Assembly: GCA_013214545.1 (NCBI GenBank)
Contig: JABSQB010000010.1
Coordinates: 28,910-92,909 of the forward strand
Source of the DNA: Henriciella sp.
GTDB taxonomy: Bacteria > Pseudomonadota > Alphaproteobacteria > Caulobacterales > Hyphomonadaceae
Direction: 5' to 3'
DNA: 64,000 bases
The notes under the pieces were generated by a model. It worked only from the letters and a program-made list of their open reading frames with translations. It had not been told where the DNA came from and made no database searches. Shown piece after piece: positions 47,711 through 55,738 of the stretch. Each line of letters begins with the position of its first letter. Positions within the stretch are counted from its first letter, which is position 1. A program made the position numbers and the translations under genes.

Positions 47711-49056
47711 GCCTCGGCCGCCTTGGAGCTATCCAGCCGGTTCATTTGCGCGATATAGAGCCGCCGCGTGATGGGCAGCAGCAGGAACGGAATGAGGCCA
47801 TACATGATCGGCACCGCCCCAACGGCGAGGTTCAGGTTATCTTCGCCGAACACGCGTGAGGATAGAATCCCCACTGTCGGTGGCCCGAGCCACAGCCCCG
47901 CCATGGAGATCGCCATATAGTAAAGCGCAACGACCTGACCGCGAATCTGAGCCGGCGTAATCAACAGCAAGCCGGTGACACCAATGCAGGACACCATGCC
48001 GATCCCGACTGTGTTGATACAAAGCACCGCATAAGCGCTCCACCCCGTCGGCATCAGCATTGCGATCGCGCCGGTCGGGACCATGACAAGGAAACCTGCA
48101 ATCAGGATCCGCAACGGCGCATCGCACATACCTGCTTGTGTCCAGCGATCTGACAAGACGCCCCAGAGCAGGATGTTCGCCGGGCCAATGGCGAGGATCG
48201 CGGTGGCGTTGACGAACGCATAATATTCGGTTTCCCAGCCCCAAACGCGCTTGAACGTCGAGGCCAAGTATCCCTGGCTGTAAGCGATGATGGTCATGAC
48301 GCATATCAGCGAGACATAGCCAAGATAAGTGCCCCAATGACGCGCCACATATCCGAGCGCGTCGCTCATATCATTGCCTTTGAGACTGTCATCTTCAATC
48401 GTTGTGAGGCGTCGCTCCGGCTCACCGAGAAAGAAGAACCAGGCGGCGACCAGCAGGCCTGGAATACCAATCATGAAGAACGCAGTCTGCCAGGGCGCTA
48501 ATGTCCCGAGCAGTGGGATATCGATGGCCGAAGTGTTCTTAGCCCAAATCAGGATGCCGCCGCCCAGAAAGCTTGCCGCAGCAGCGCCGATGGTCAGCGC
48601 CATGGTGTAGAAAGCAATGGGCTTGCCGCGTTCTTCTGGTGGGAAACTGTCGCCAATCATCGAGAAGGCTGCGGGGCTGAGAGTCGCCTCTCCGGCGCCG
48701 ACGCTGAGCCGGGCCATGAACATCTGCCAGAAATTCTGCGCTACGCCTGACAGCGCTGTGGCGATGGACCAGAAGGCTATCCCGATGCCCACCAGCCAGG
48801 TCCGCCGAACCCGGTCGACGAGCCAGCCAATGAACAGGCCTGACGTGGCATAAACAATTGAGAAGGCTGGCCCGAGGATCCACCCGATCTGCTCGTCCGA
48901 GAGGTTGAGATCTGCCTTGATCGGTTCAATCAGGAGTTCGATAATCTTGCGATCGGCATAGCTGAACACATAAGCGACCGTCAGCGCGATCACGAGGATC
49001 CAGCCTTTGCTCGCTGGCGGATACGGCTTGCTCTCGGCCGCTGTCGTCTCGGTCAT
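47707..49056 (-). CDS. MFS transporter (Spinster-like)
   Basis: A 449-residue, 12-helix major facilitator protein. Helix 1 (WILVIALTVAYVFSYADRKI) carries the conserved YxDR signature of the Spinster-like group. The loop 2-3 motif is GWLVDRVRRTWLVG, and loop 4-5 is GAGEATLSPAAFSMIGDSFP. Such carriers in Caulobacterales and Sphingomonadales often sit in catabolic clusters beside TonB receptors and move organic acids or aromatics; the substrate here is unknown. It overlaps the VOC gene upstream and the hydrolase downstream (ATGA both). Confidence 0.9.
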   Translation of the reverse strand: MTETTAAESKPYPPASKGWILVIALTVAYVFSYADRKIIELLIEPIKADLNLSDEQIGWILGPAFSIVYATSGLFIGWLVDRVRRTWLVGIGIAFWSIATALSGVAQNFWQMFMARLSVGAGEATLSPAAFSMIGDSFPPEERGKPIAFYTMALTIGAAAASFLGGGILIWAKNTSAIDIPLLGTLAPWQTAFFMIGIPGLLVAAWFFFLGEPERRLTTIEDDSLKGNDMSDALGYVARHWGTYLGYVSLICVMTIIAYSQGYLASTFKRVWGWETEYYAFVNATAILAIGPANILLWGVLSDRWTQAGMCDAPLRILIAGFLVMVPTGAIAMLMPTGWSAYAVLCINTVGIGMVSCIGVTGLLLITPAQIRGQVVALYYMAISMAGLWLGPPTVGILSSRVFGEDNLNLAVGAVPIMYGLIPFLLLPITRRLYIAQMNRLDSSKAAEA

Positions 49057-49508
49057 GATGTGCCCTCCAGTATTGTGTAGATGACGACCAGATTATCATC
49101 GAAATCAACGATCCCGACTTCGCGCCCGATGCGGCCATCATTGGTCTCAAGTCGCTCTTCCGGATAGACCATGAGACCAAGTGCCCGCGCGCCTTCCATG
49201 ACTGTGTCGGGATCCGCCATGTCGAGCACGATGGCGCTGCGACGCGGCGGTGGCACCGGGGGTAAGTCGATGCCCTTGATTTCGGTCAGCGCCATGACGC
49301 GCACCTGATCCTGGGTCGATAGCGTGCAGAACCCGAGCTCTGCGCCTTCGGGGATATTGAAGACCGGGATCGAGTAGCTCTCCGGATTGTGGCCGTGCTG
49401 ATACGCGACCTCGAACCCGAGGACATCGCGGTAGAAGGTCAGCGCTCTTGCTATGTCTGACACGACGAAATTTCCGCGTTGAAAGCGAACGAAAGGTTTC
49501 TCAGTCAT
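49053..49508 (-). CDS. VOC-family (glyoxalase/dioxygenase fold) protein
   Basis: A 151-residue vicinal-oxygen-chelate protein. It starts with FVRFQRGNFVVSDIARALTF and YRDVLGFEVAYQHG and ends with VGIVDFDDNLVVIYTI, the two betaalphabetabetabeta modules of the fold. Metal ligands are not all obvious: His appears in the first module (AYQHGHNPESYS) and the last strand lacks a clear Glu. It may be an isomerase, lyase, dioxygenase or binding protein. It is coupled to the MFS gene by a 4-bp overlap and follows the MDR gene by 12 bp. Confidence 0.8.
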   Translation of the reverse strand: MTEKPFVRFQRGNFVVSDIARALTFYRDVLGFEVAYQHGHNPESYSIPVFNIPEGAELGFCTLSTQDQVRVMALTEIKGIDLPPVPPPRRSAIVLDMADPDTVMEGARALGLMVYPEERLETNDGRIGREVGIVDFDDNLVVIYTILEGTS

Positions 49509-49520
49509 GATAGCCCTGCC

Positions 49521-50594
49521 TCATATCCAATCCTCCGGTTCACCGCGCACGCGGCAAAGCTGCTTGCCCATGTTTTCTCCGGAATAGAGTCCCGCCAGCG
49601 CGGTGGGCATATGCTCAAACCCGTCTGTGATCTGCTCAACCGGCTTCAGGCGCCCGGTGCGGATCCAATCAGCCATTTCATCCATGGCGCGGTCCCAGTC
49701 ATCCAAATGATTATAGACGAAGAAGCCGCGCATCTGCGCATCGCTGCGGCGCAGTCTTGTGTAGTTCGGCAAACGAAATGGCGTTTCGAGCGTGTACTCG
49801 CTGATCGAACCGCAAAGCACAATTCGCGCGCTTTGTCGGAGGTGATCCATGGCAGCATCCAGAGTTGCCCCCCCGACATTGTCGAAATAGAGGTCGAGCC
49901 CTTCAGGCAGCGCTGCACTCAACGCGGACGCAACGTCTTCGGCCTTGTAATCAATGGCGATCTCACATCCGAGTTCTACAGCCTTGGCGCATTTGGTCGA
50001 ACCACCTGCGATCCCAACTGTTCGGCACCCGCTCACATTTGCCGCCATTTGAATGACCAAAGAGCCAACGCCGCCAACCGCGCCGGAGACCAGGACCGTG
50101 TCGCCATCTTGAGGGTCGCCGACATTGTAGAAGCCCGCCCAGGCCGACAAGCCCGTCATGCCAAGCGCGCCCAGCCCAAGCGAGGCGGGCAAACCGTTCG
50201 GCGGCATCTGGCGAAACTTCTCTTCGGGGGTCATGCGTGAGACTTTGAATGTCTGCCAGCCAAGCTGGCCTTGCACAACTTGCCCTTCTTGCCATTCAGG
50301 GTGACGTGACTTCACAATCTGGGCGACGCCGCGCCCATGGATCGTATCGCCTATGGCCAGCGGCTGTTCCCCGGCAAACGCCTCTCCGCTCATATAGCCG
50401 CGCATAACCGGCGCGAGGCTGAGATATTGCGTTCGGAGCAGCACTTCCCCAGCTTCAAGCTCTGGAATGGGCGCATGCTTCAATTCGAAATCACCCGCGC
50501 GAACATTGCCGTCTGGCCGACGTGCAACGCACCATTTCTGGACGCTCGACTCATCGAGTTCAAATCCGGCAGAGAGGCGCGAGAACTCGGTCAT
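49521..50594 (-). CDS. NADP-dependent MDR-family oxidoreductase (zinc-independent)
   Basis: A 357-residue medium-chain reductase of the leukotriene B4 12-hydroxydehydrogenase / curcumin-reductase group, which reduces enone double bonds with NADPH. Motifs are YLSLAPVMRGYMSG, HGRGVAQIVKS and LGMTGLSAWAGFYNVGDPQ. The dinucleotide loop is VLVSGAVGGVGSLVIQ, then GLDLYFDNVGGATLDA and LCGSISEY. No catalytic-zinc ligands are present. It lies 6 bp downstream of a VOC gene and 12 bp upstream of another, in the leftward operon. Confidence 0.9.
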   Translation of the reverse strand: MTEFSRLSAGFELDESSVQKWCVARRPDGNVRAGDFELKHAPIPELEAGEVLLRTQYLSLAPVMRGYMSGEAFAGEQPLAIGDTIHGRGVAQIVKSRHPEWQEGQVVQGQLGWQTFKVSRMTPEEKFRQMPPNGLPASLGLGALGMTGLSAWAGFYNVGDPQDGDTVLVSGAVGGVGSLVIQMAANVSGCRTVGIAGGSTKCAKAVELGCEIAIDYKAEDVASALSAALPEGLDLYFDNVGGATLDAAMDHLRQSARIVLCGSISEYTLETPFRLPNYTRLRRSDAQMRGFFVYNHLDDWDRAMDEMADWIRTGRLKPVEQITDGFEHMPTALAGLYSGENMGKQLCRVRGEPEDWI

Positions 50595-50600
50595 GCAGGA

Positions 50601-51074
50601 TCAGTCGTGCACTTTGACGACCTGATTGACCTCAAAGAAATAGCCATCGAGGTCCCAGAACGAACAGCCAATCATGTCTTTGACCTTGCCATCAGCGCCA
50701 GTGACCGACCATTCGCGCGGTTCGCAATGAATGCGGCTGCCAAGCGCCCGCGCCCGCTCGAGCGCGCCGCGGCCATCTTGTGAAGCGACGACAAAGACTG
50801 GCGCCCCAAACTTGATCTCGGTGGGTAGCTCATCCGGCGCATCCATTTTCGGGTCGAGCCATTCGAGCAAACCGATCATGCCGATCAGATCATGATTGGC
50901 CTTGAGAATGATCAGTCGGGTCTGATCCCCTTTCTTGCCAGCTGCGAGTTGCTCGCCGGACAGGGTGAAGGGCGTGTCCATCCACCGGGTCATTCCAAAC
51001 ACTTGTTCGTACCAATTCGCTGCACGATCACCGTCCCGAACCAACAGCGTGGTGCGTTTAATATCATCGGTCAA
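50601..51074 (-). CDS. VOC-family protein
   Basis: A 157-residue vicinal-oxygen-chelate protein unlike the first one in the operon. The first module is KRTTLLVRDGDRAANWYEQ and VFGMTRWMD. The second ends CSFWDLDGYFFEVNQVVKV with a Glu at the usual metal-ligand place. The start is TTG at 51074 with AAGGA 9 bp upstream; no in-frame ATG is near. Two different VOC proteins in one operon suggest successive ring or enol chemistry on the same substrate class. Confidence 0.78.
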   Translation of the reverse strand: MTDDIKRTTLLVRDGDRAANWYEQVFGMTRWMDTPFTLSGEQLAAGKKGDQTRLIILKANHDLIGMIGLLEWLDPKMDAPDELPTEIKFGAPVFVVASQDGRGALERARALGSRIHCEPREWSVTGADGKVKDMIGCSFWDLDGYFFEVNQVVKVHD

Positions 51075-51161
51075 ATGATATATCCTTTCCTTCCGCTCCC
51101 TATCTCTAAAGCCCGAGACAGGGATTTGTGAAGGAAAATCTTTGCGTCAGGTGCGACCGGA

Positions 51162-51599
51162 CTATCCGGCCTTGGAGGGATGCCCTGTTTCGATCTCGTG
51201 GATTTCGCGTCCGAGGAAGAACGAGATGGCCGTGCGGATCAGAACCAGGAGTCCGACAAAGATCAGATCTGTCAGCTCCCGTGTGATCACCGTATGGACA
51301 ATGTCCGAAGCGATCATGAACTCCAACCCGGTCAGGATATAGGTGCCGAGAATGGTCCGCGCCGCATTGAGATTACCAAGATTCTTGGCGATCCCCACGC
51401 CGTGCCGTAGCCCCGCCAGCAAGCGGAACAGCGCAACGAAAAAGCCGAACAGGATCAGCACCACACCGATCAGGTCTATACAGATGGCTAGCCCTTCCAG
51501 GGTCCGCATAACCGGTTCGTCAAGACCGAATGGGAGATGCTCCAGAGACGTCCCACCGGTCATCCCGTCCATGATATGCCCTGACTCAGACGTGCTCAT
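51162..51599 (-). CDS. DUF1622 membrane protein
   Basis: A 145-residue membrane protein recognised as the DUF1622 family. The core shows ICIDLIGVVLILFGFFVALF, GILTGLEFM-like blocks seen as RTILGTYILTGLEFMIASDI, and LIFVGLLVLIRTAISFFLG with the conserved Arg and the REIHEIE end. Three helices are predicted. Function is unknown. The ATG at 51599 shares its bases with the stop of the Rieske-TPP gene (TGATG), so expression is tied to that enzyme. Confidence 0.85.
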   Translation of the reverse strand: MSTSESGHIMDGMTGGTSLEHLPFGLDEPVMRTLEGLAICIDLIGVVLILFGFFVALFRLLAGLRHGVGIAKNLGNLNAARTILGTYILTGLEFMIASDIVHTVITRELTDLIFVGLLVLIRTAISFFLGREIHEIETGHPSKAG

Positions 51600-53593
51600 C
51601 ACAAGAGCTCCGCGTCGGTGATCACTTCAATGAGAGATGGCCCATCATGAGCAATCGCCTTGGCCAAGGCTTCGTCGAGCTGCTCGCGTGTTTTCACAAG
51701 CTCGCCCATTCCGCCACAGGAGCGCGCAAACCCGGCAAAGCTTGGATTGACGAGGCTAGTCTGCCAGACCTCAAACTCTGCTGCCTTCTGCTCCTTGCTG
51801 ATTTTGCCGAGCTCGGAATTGTTCATCAGCACATGCGTGATGTTCATGCCGTATTTGACCGCTGTCGTGAATTCCATCGCGTACTGACCGAAGCCACCAT
51901 CGCCGGACACTGAAATGACCTTGCGGCCTTTGTAGGGCCCGTCTTCCCGCGTCGCTGCCCAGGCCCCCATGGCCGCCGGGAAAGAAAACCCGATGGATCC
52001 GAGATAACCCGACATCAAGACGCGCTGCTGGCCGGTCGGCTCAAAATATCGTCCGAAGGAGTAGGTATTGTTGCCAACATCGACAGGCAGGATGGCATCG
52101 GCGGGCGCATGGCGGGTCAGCGCCTCGAACAGGGCCGCAGCTGAAACACCTTTGCCGCGATCTTCTCCAACGCGGCTTTCTTTTTCCGCGCGCCACAGCT
52201 TCCAGCGTTCGGCGACTTCGCCGCGCAAGTCGGTTGCAGCCGCGCCGCCGCGTTCCATCTCGGCTTTGAGCAAGTCCGCCGTAACCGCGACGTCGCCCAT
52301 GACCGGGACAGTGACCGGATGGCGCTTGGCAAGGCGCATCGGGTCTGTGTCGACCTGAATGGTCGGCGCGCCTTCATAGATACCGGTATGGTCAGAGAAA
52401 CTCGCTCCGAAGACCAGCAACAAGTCGGCTTCATTCATGAACCAGCTGGCGATTGGCGTGCCAGAACGCCCCATGACGCCGGCTGCGAGTGGATGATCGT
52501 CGCCGATTTGACCTTTGGCCTTGAACGTGGTCGCGATCGGCGCGCCAAGCTGTTCTGCCAGAGCAATGACGCTTTCCATTCCGTTCAGTGCGCCGGATCC
52601 GACGATGATCATCGGCCGTTTCGCGCCTTTCAGCAGGTCTGAGGCCTCTTTCAGTGCAGACGGCGGAGGTCCCACACATAGGTTGGCCATCCGGCCTGCC
52701 GGGCCATAGGCTTTCGCACCTTCTGGGGCGAGCGTCGGTTGAACATTGTCCGGGAAGACGAGATGCCCAACGCCGCGCTGCAGAATTGAGGTCTTGATCG
52801 CCTGCATCATCAGCAAAGCATGATCGGAATTGAGATGCACGGTCTCTGAGAATTCAGCCACGGCTTCAAAAGCCGCTTCAAGATCAATGTCCTGGAACGC
52901 ATGCACGCCGACCACCTGATCTTGCACCTGGCCGGTCAATGCGAGCGCCGGAGCGCCATCAACTTTGGCGTCCCACAGGCCTGTCAGCAAGTTGGTTGCG
53001 CCGGGTCCAGCAATCGTCAGCGCCGCCGCGGGATGTCCCGTCAGCTTGCCATAGCCAGAGATTGCAAACGCCGCCGCCCCTTCATGGCGGATACCGTAAT
53101 AGGTCAGTTTGCCTTCGGCCTCCTGCATCCGCAGAGCATCGGCGAGCCCAAGATTCGAATGCCCGACCATGCCAAACACGCTGGTCACACCCCAATTGGT
53201 CATTGTCTCAGCCATCACATCAGCAATGGTCCGCTCGCGCGGCGGCAGCGCTGGCACCCCGACATAGATACCATCGTCACGGATATCGACGTCGAACATC
53301 TCTTGTCCGGTATCCTCATGGCCGCCAGGTGGTTTGCCGGTGAGCGGGTCAAAGTCCCAACCATGCCACGGGCAACGCAGCCAGCATTTGCCGTCTATTC
53401 CGTCTTCAATCGATCCTTCGCCGAGCGGGCCGCCCTGGTGGGGACATTTATTGTCCATCGCCGCGTACTGCCCTTGAAAGTGAACCAGAGCGACAGATTG
53501 CGTGCCTGCGGTGGCAGATTTCACGCGGCCTTCCGCGACTTCATCGGTTTCGGCAACTTTATGCCAGATGAGTGTGGTCTTGTTTTCAGACAT
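51599..53593 (-). CDS. Rieske [2Fe-2S] - thiamine-diphosphate enzyme fusion
   Basis: A 664-residue fusion. Residues 1-110 form a Rieske domain with Cys50-Pro-His52 (NKCPHQGGPLGEG) and Cys74-x-x-His77 (RCPWHGWDFDP). Residues 120-664 form a complete thiamine-diphosphate enzyme of the acetolactate synthase / pyruvate oxidase type. Its features are the catalytic Glu in YGIRHEGAAAFAISGYG, the central domain KRPMIIVGSGAL, and the ThDP motif SGDGGFGQYAMEF ending in HVLMNN. The Rieske cluster could accept electrons from the hydroxyethyl-ThDP intermediate directly, making a ferredoxin-type oxidase or dehydrogenase; this is inference. The start has GGGGAG upstream. It is divergent from the Rieske-GltS fusion. 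Confidence 0.92.
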   Translation of the reverse strand: MSENKTTLIWHKVAETDEVAEGRVKSATAGTQSVALVHFQGQYAAMDNKCPHQGGPLGEGSIEDGIDGKCWLRCPWHGWDFDPLTGKPPGGHEDTGQEMFDVDIRDDGIYVGVPALPPRERTIADVMAETMTNWGVTSVFGMVGHSNLGLADALRMQEAEGKLTYYGIRHEGAAAFAISGYGKLTGHPAAALTIAGPGATNLLTGLWDAKVDGAPALALTGQVQDQVVGVHAFQDIDLEAAFEAVAEFSETVHLNSDHALLMMQAIKTSILQRGVGHLVFPDNVQPTLAPEGAKAYGPAGRMANLCVGPPPSALKEASDLLKGAKRPMIIVGSGALNGMESVIALAEQLGAPIATTFKAKGQIGDDHPLAAGVMGRSGTPIASWFMNEADLLLVFGASFSDHTGIYEGAPTIQVDTDPMRLAKRHPVTVPVMGDVAVTADLLKAEMERGGAAATDLRGEVAERWKLWRAEKESRVGEDRGKGVSAAALFEALTRHAPADAILPVDVGNNTYSFGRYFEPTGQQRVLMSGYLGSIGFSFPAAMGAWAATREDGPYKGRKVISVSGDGGFGQYAMEFTTAVKYGMNITHVLMNNSELGKISKEQKAAEFEVWQTSLVNPSFAGFARSCGGMGELVKTREQLDEALAKAIAHDGPSLIEVITDAELL

Positions 53594-53748
53594 AATTTTG
53601 TCTCCCCTCGCTTGCTTTCCGCTGCCCTATCGAAAACAGTAAGCTATGGCATATCAAAAGTCGTTCACGTTTTTTTGGGTGTTGTGATTGGTCAGCGATA
53701 AAGTCGCTCGATACAGGCGGGGCAAATGATTGAGAGGGGAGCGCTGAG
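53594..53748. promoter_or_regulatory. Divergent control region of the Rieske cluster
   Basis: The 155 bp between the two divergent fusion genes must contain both promoters. A perfect inverted repeat AGCGA-TAAAG-TCGCT lies at 53694-53708, and a run of seven T at about 53670. Both start codons are preceded by the same GAGGGGAG ribosome site in opposite orientation. No regulator gene is adjacent, so the factor is unknown. Confidence 0.4.
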
Positions 53749-55365
53749 ATGAACAAGATCGCTGTCGCAAAATGGGATGACTTAGCTGACCGCCAACCGG
53801 AATACGCCATTGTTGGCGAAGTCGATTTGGTGGTGGTGCGCTTTGATGAAACAGTTTCGGTCTTCTATGGCCGTTGTCTTCACCGCGGCGCGTTGATGTC
53901 AGATGGGCATGTCGACGAGAACGACAACCTGATCTGCGGGGTCCACAATTGGGATTACCGGCTCGATAGCGGCGTGTCGGAATATGAAAACTCCGAAGCT
54001 CTGCCAAAGTTCCAGGCTTGGATCGAAAATGGCGATGTTCTCGTAGACGCTGACGAAATCAATGCCTGGGGTCACGCCAATCCGCAGCCTTACCAGCGCG
54101 ACCAGTATCTCGGCCTGTACCAGGACCCGAGCCATGATCCGCATCCGGAACCGACCAATGCACTGATCCAGCAATATGCCCGCGACGGGCTGAGCAAAGT
54201 TGGCCATCACGGCGTCACGGATTCAATGGGCGTTCCGCGCGACCAGCTGCCAAAATGGGATGATATCCAGATCCTGACCGCGCAGTTGGACACATTCCCT
54301 CTGCTCGATAACGAGCCGGTCGACACCCGAACCGTGATCGGACCGAACGCGCAAAAGCCGCTGCATTTGGATATCCCGCTTTTTGTCTCTGATATGAGTT
54401 TTGGAGCGCTGTCTGAGCCGGCAAAGGTCGCCCTCGCCCGCGGCGCTGAGCTGGCGGGAACCGGCATTTGCTCTGGTGAAGGCGGCATGCTGCCGGAAGA
54501 ACAGGAAGCCTGCTCGCGCTACTTCTATGAACTCGCTTCTGGCCGGTTTGGTTTCGGCTGGGACAAGCTCGACAAGGTTCAGGCCTTCCATTTCAAAGGC
54601 GGTCAGGGCGCCAAGACCGGCACTGGCGGGCACCTTCCCGGCAATAAGGTGAAGGGCAAAATCGCCGAAGTCCGCGGCCTTGAAGAAGGCGTGTCCGCGA
54701 TTTCGCCGCCGCGCTTTCCCGATTGGACCGATTGCTTGCGGGTCAAAGACTTCGCTGACGAAGTGCGTGATCGTACCGGCGGCATTCCCATTGGATACAA
54801 GCTGTCCGCCCAACACATTGAAAAAGATATCGAAGCCGCGCTCTTGGTCGGCGTTGATTACATCATTCTCGACGGCCGCGGCGGCGGCACGGGTGCGGCC
54901 CCGATCATCTTCCGCGATAATATCTCAGTCCCGACCATCCCTGCCCTTGCCCGGGCGAGAAAGTTCCTCGACGAAGCCGGGCGCAGCGATATCTCGCTGG
55001 TGATTACAGGAGGCCTGCGTAAACCCGCTGACTTTGTCAAAGCCATGGCCCTAGGCGCTGATGCGATCGCAGTCTCAAATGCCGCTATGCAAGCCATTGG
55101 CTGCATCGCTATGCGCGCCTGTCACACCAATAATTGTCCTGTTGGAATCGCGACGCAGAAGCCGCACCTGGTGTCTCGTCTGGTCATCGAGAAATCAGCC
55201 CAGCGCTTGAGAAACTTCTTTGAGGCTTCGACCGATCTCATGAAAGTTATGGCGCGCGCGTGCGGACATAGTAAGCTGAGTGCATTCAATGTGGAGGATC
55301 TGACCACGTTTAGTCGTGAAATGTCAGATCTGTCAGGGGTCGCATATGCGGGAGTGGGACGATGA
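53749..55365 (+). CDS. Rieske [2Fe-2S] - glutamate-synthase-like FMN/3Fe-4S fusion
   Basis: A 538-residue fusion. Residues 1-105 form a Rieske domain with Cys43-Leu-His45 (GRCLHRGALMSDG) and Cys63-x-x-His66 (CGVHNWDYRLD). Residues about 170-530 match the FMN barrel of glutamate synthase: VSDMSFGALSEPAK, GEGGMLPEE, KGGQGAKTGTGGHLPG, AISPPRFPDWT, DYIILDGRGGGTGAAP and VITGGLRKPAD. The 3Fe-4S cysteines are 452, 458 and 463 (CIAMRACHTNNCPVG). No glutaminase domain is present. Stand-alone FMN domains of this kind occur in several oxidoreductases of unknown substrate. It heads an overlapping operon of five genes. Confidence 0.92.
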   Translation: MNKIAVAKWDDLADRQPEYAIVGEVDLVVVRFDETVSVFYGRCLHRGALMSDGHVDENDNLICGVHNWDYRLDSGVSEYENSEALPKFQAWIENGDVLVDADEINAWGHANPQPYQRDQYLGLYQDPSHDPHPEPTNALIQQYARDGLSKVGHHGVTDSMGVPRDQLPKWDDIQILTAQLDTFPLLDNEPVDTRTVIGPNAQKPLHLDIPLFVSDMSFGALSEPAKVALARGAELAGTGICSGEGGMLPEEQEACSRYFYELASGRFGFGWDKLDKVQAFHFKGGQGAKTGTGGHLPGNKVKGKIAEVRGLEEGVSAISPPRFPDWTDCLRVKDFADEVRDRTGGIPIGYKLSAQHIEKDIEAALLVGVDYIILDGRGGGTGAAPIIFRDNISVPTIPALARARKFLDEAGRSDISLVITGGLRKPADFVKAMALGADAIAVSNAAMQAIGCIAMRACHTNNCPVGIATQKPHLVSRLVIEKSAQRLRNFFEASTDLMKVMARACGHSKLSAFNVEDLTTFSREMSDLSGVAYAGVGR

Positions 55366-55592
55366 GTGAAGCCGCCGCCGAAACGCTGGTACTGGCGCTC
55401 GGGATCTATGCGCTGATCGGCGTGCTGGTCGGGCTGATCTACATGTTCGGCGGAGCTGGACGGATTGATCCAGCGGCCAAAGGCAAGGGACTGCCCCTGC
55501 GGGTCAGACTGCTCGTCTTTCCTGGAATTGCGGGTCTCTGGCCGCTCATGCTGACCAAGCTGTTCACTCAAAAGGAGCCGCCAGTTTCATGA
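55362..55592 (+). CDS. Small membrane protein, 76 residues
   Basis: One N-terminal helix (LVLALGIYALIGVLVGLIYMF), a short loop (GGAGRIDPAAKGKGL) and a second hydrophobic stretch (RVRLLVFPGIAGLWPLML) before a basic end. The PLRVRLLVFPG...WPLM block is the most distinctive part. The start overlaps the preceding fusion gene (ATGA) and the stop overlaps the next small gene (ATGA). Position and coupling suggest a subunit or assembly partner of the membrane Rieske protein downstream. No known family can be named. Confidence 0.75.
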   Translation: MSEAAAETLVLALGIYALIGVLVGLIYMFGGAGRIDPAAKGKGLPLRVRLLVFPGIAGLWPLMLTKLFTQKEPPVS

Positions 55593-55738
55593 AGCGCTCT
55601 CACCGACGAGTTCATTTCGGAATATGGGTCATCATCGGCCCGCTTATGCTGTGGCTGCTCGTGCTCGCTTTTGCCGATATTCCTGAAACGCCAGACAATG
55701 ACGTGCTTCCAGAAGCGCTGACTGAGGAGGCGAGCTGA
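55589..55738 (+). CDS. Tiny membrane protein, 49 residues
   Basis: A 50-codon gene below usual size cut-offs. Product: basic start MKRSHRRVHFG, one helix (IWVIIGPLMLWLLVLAFA), then a short acidic tail (DIPETPDNDVLPEALTEEAS). The ATG overlaps the stop of the 76-residue gene (ATGA). Its stop shares bases with the next start (TGATG), and GAGGAG inside it serves that next gene. Tight coupling on both sides argues it is real. Likely a single-span subunit of the neighbouring redox complex. Confidence 0.7.
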   Translation: MKRSHRRVHFGIWVIIGPLMLWLLVLAFADIPETPDNDVLPEALTEEAS

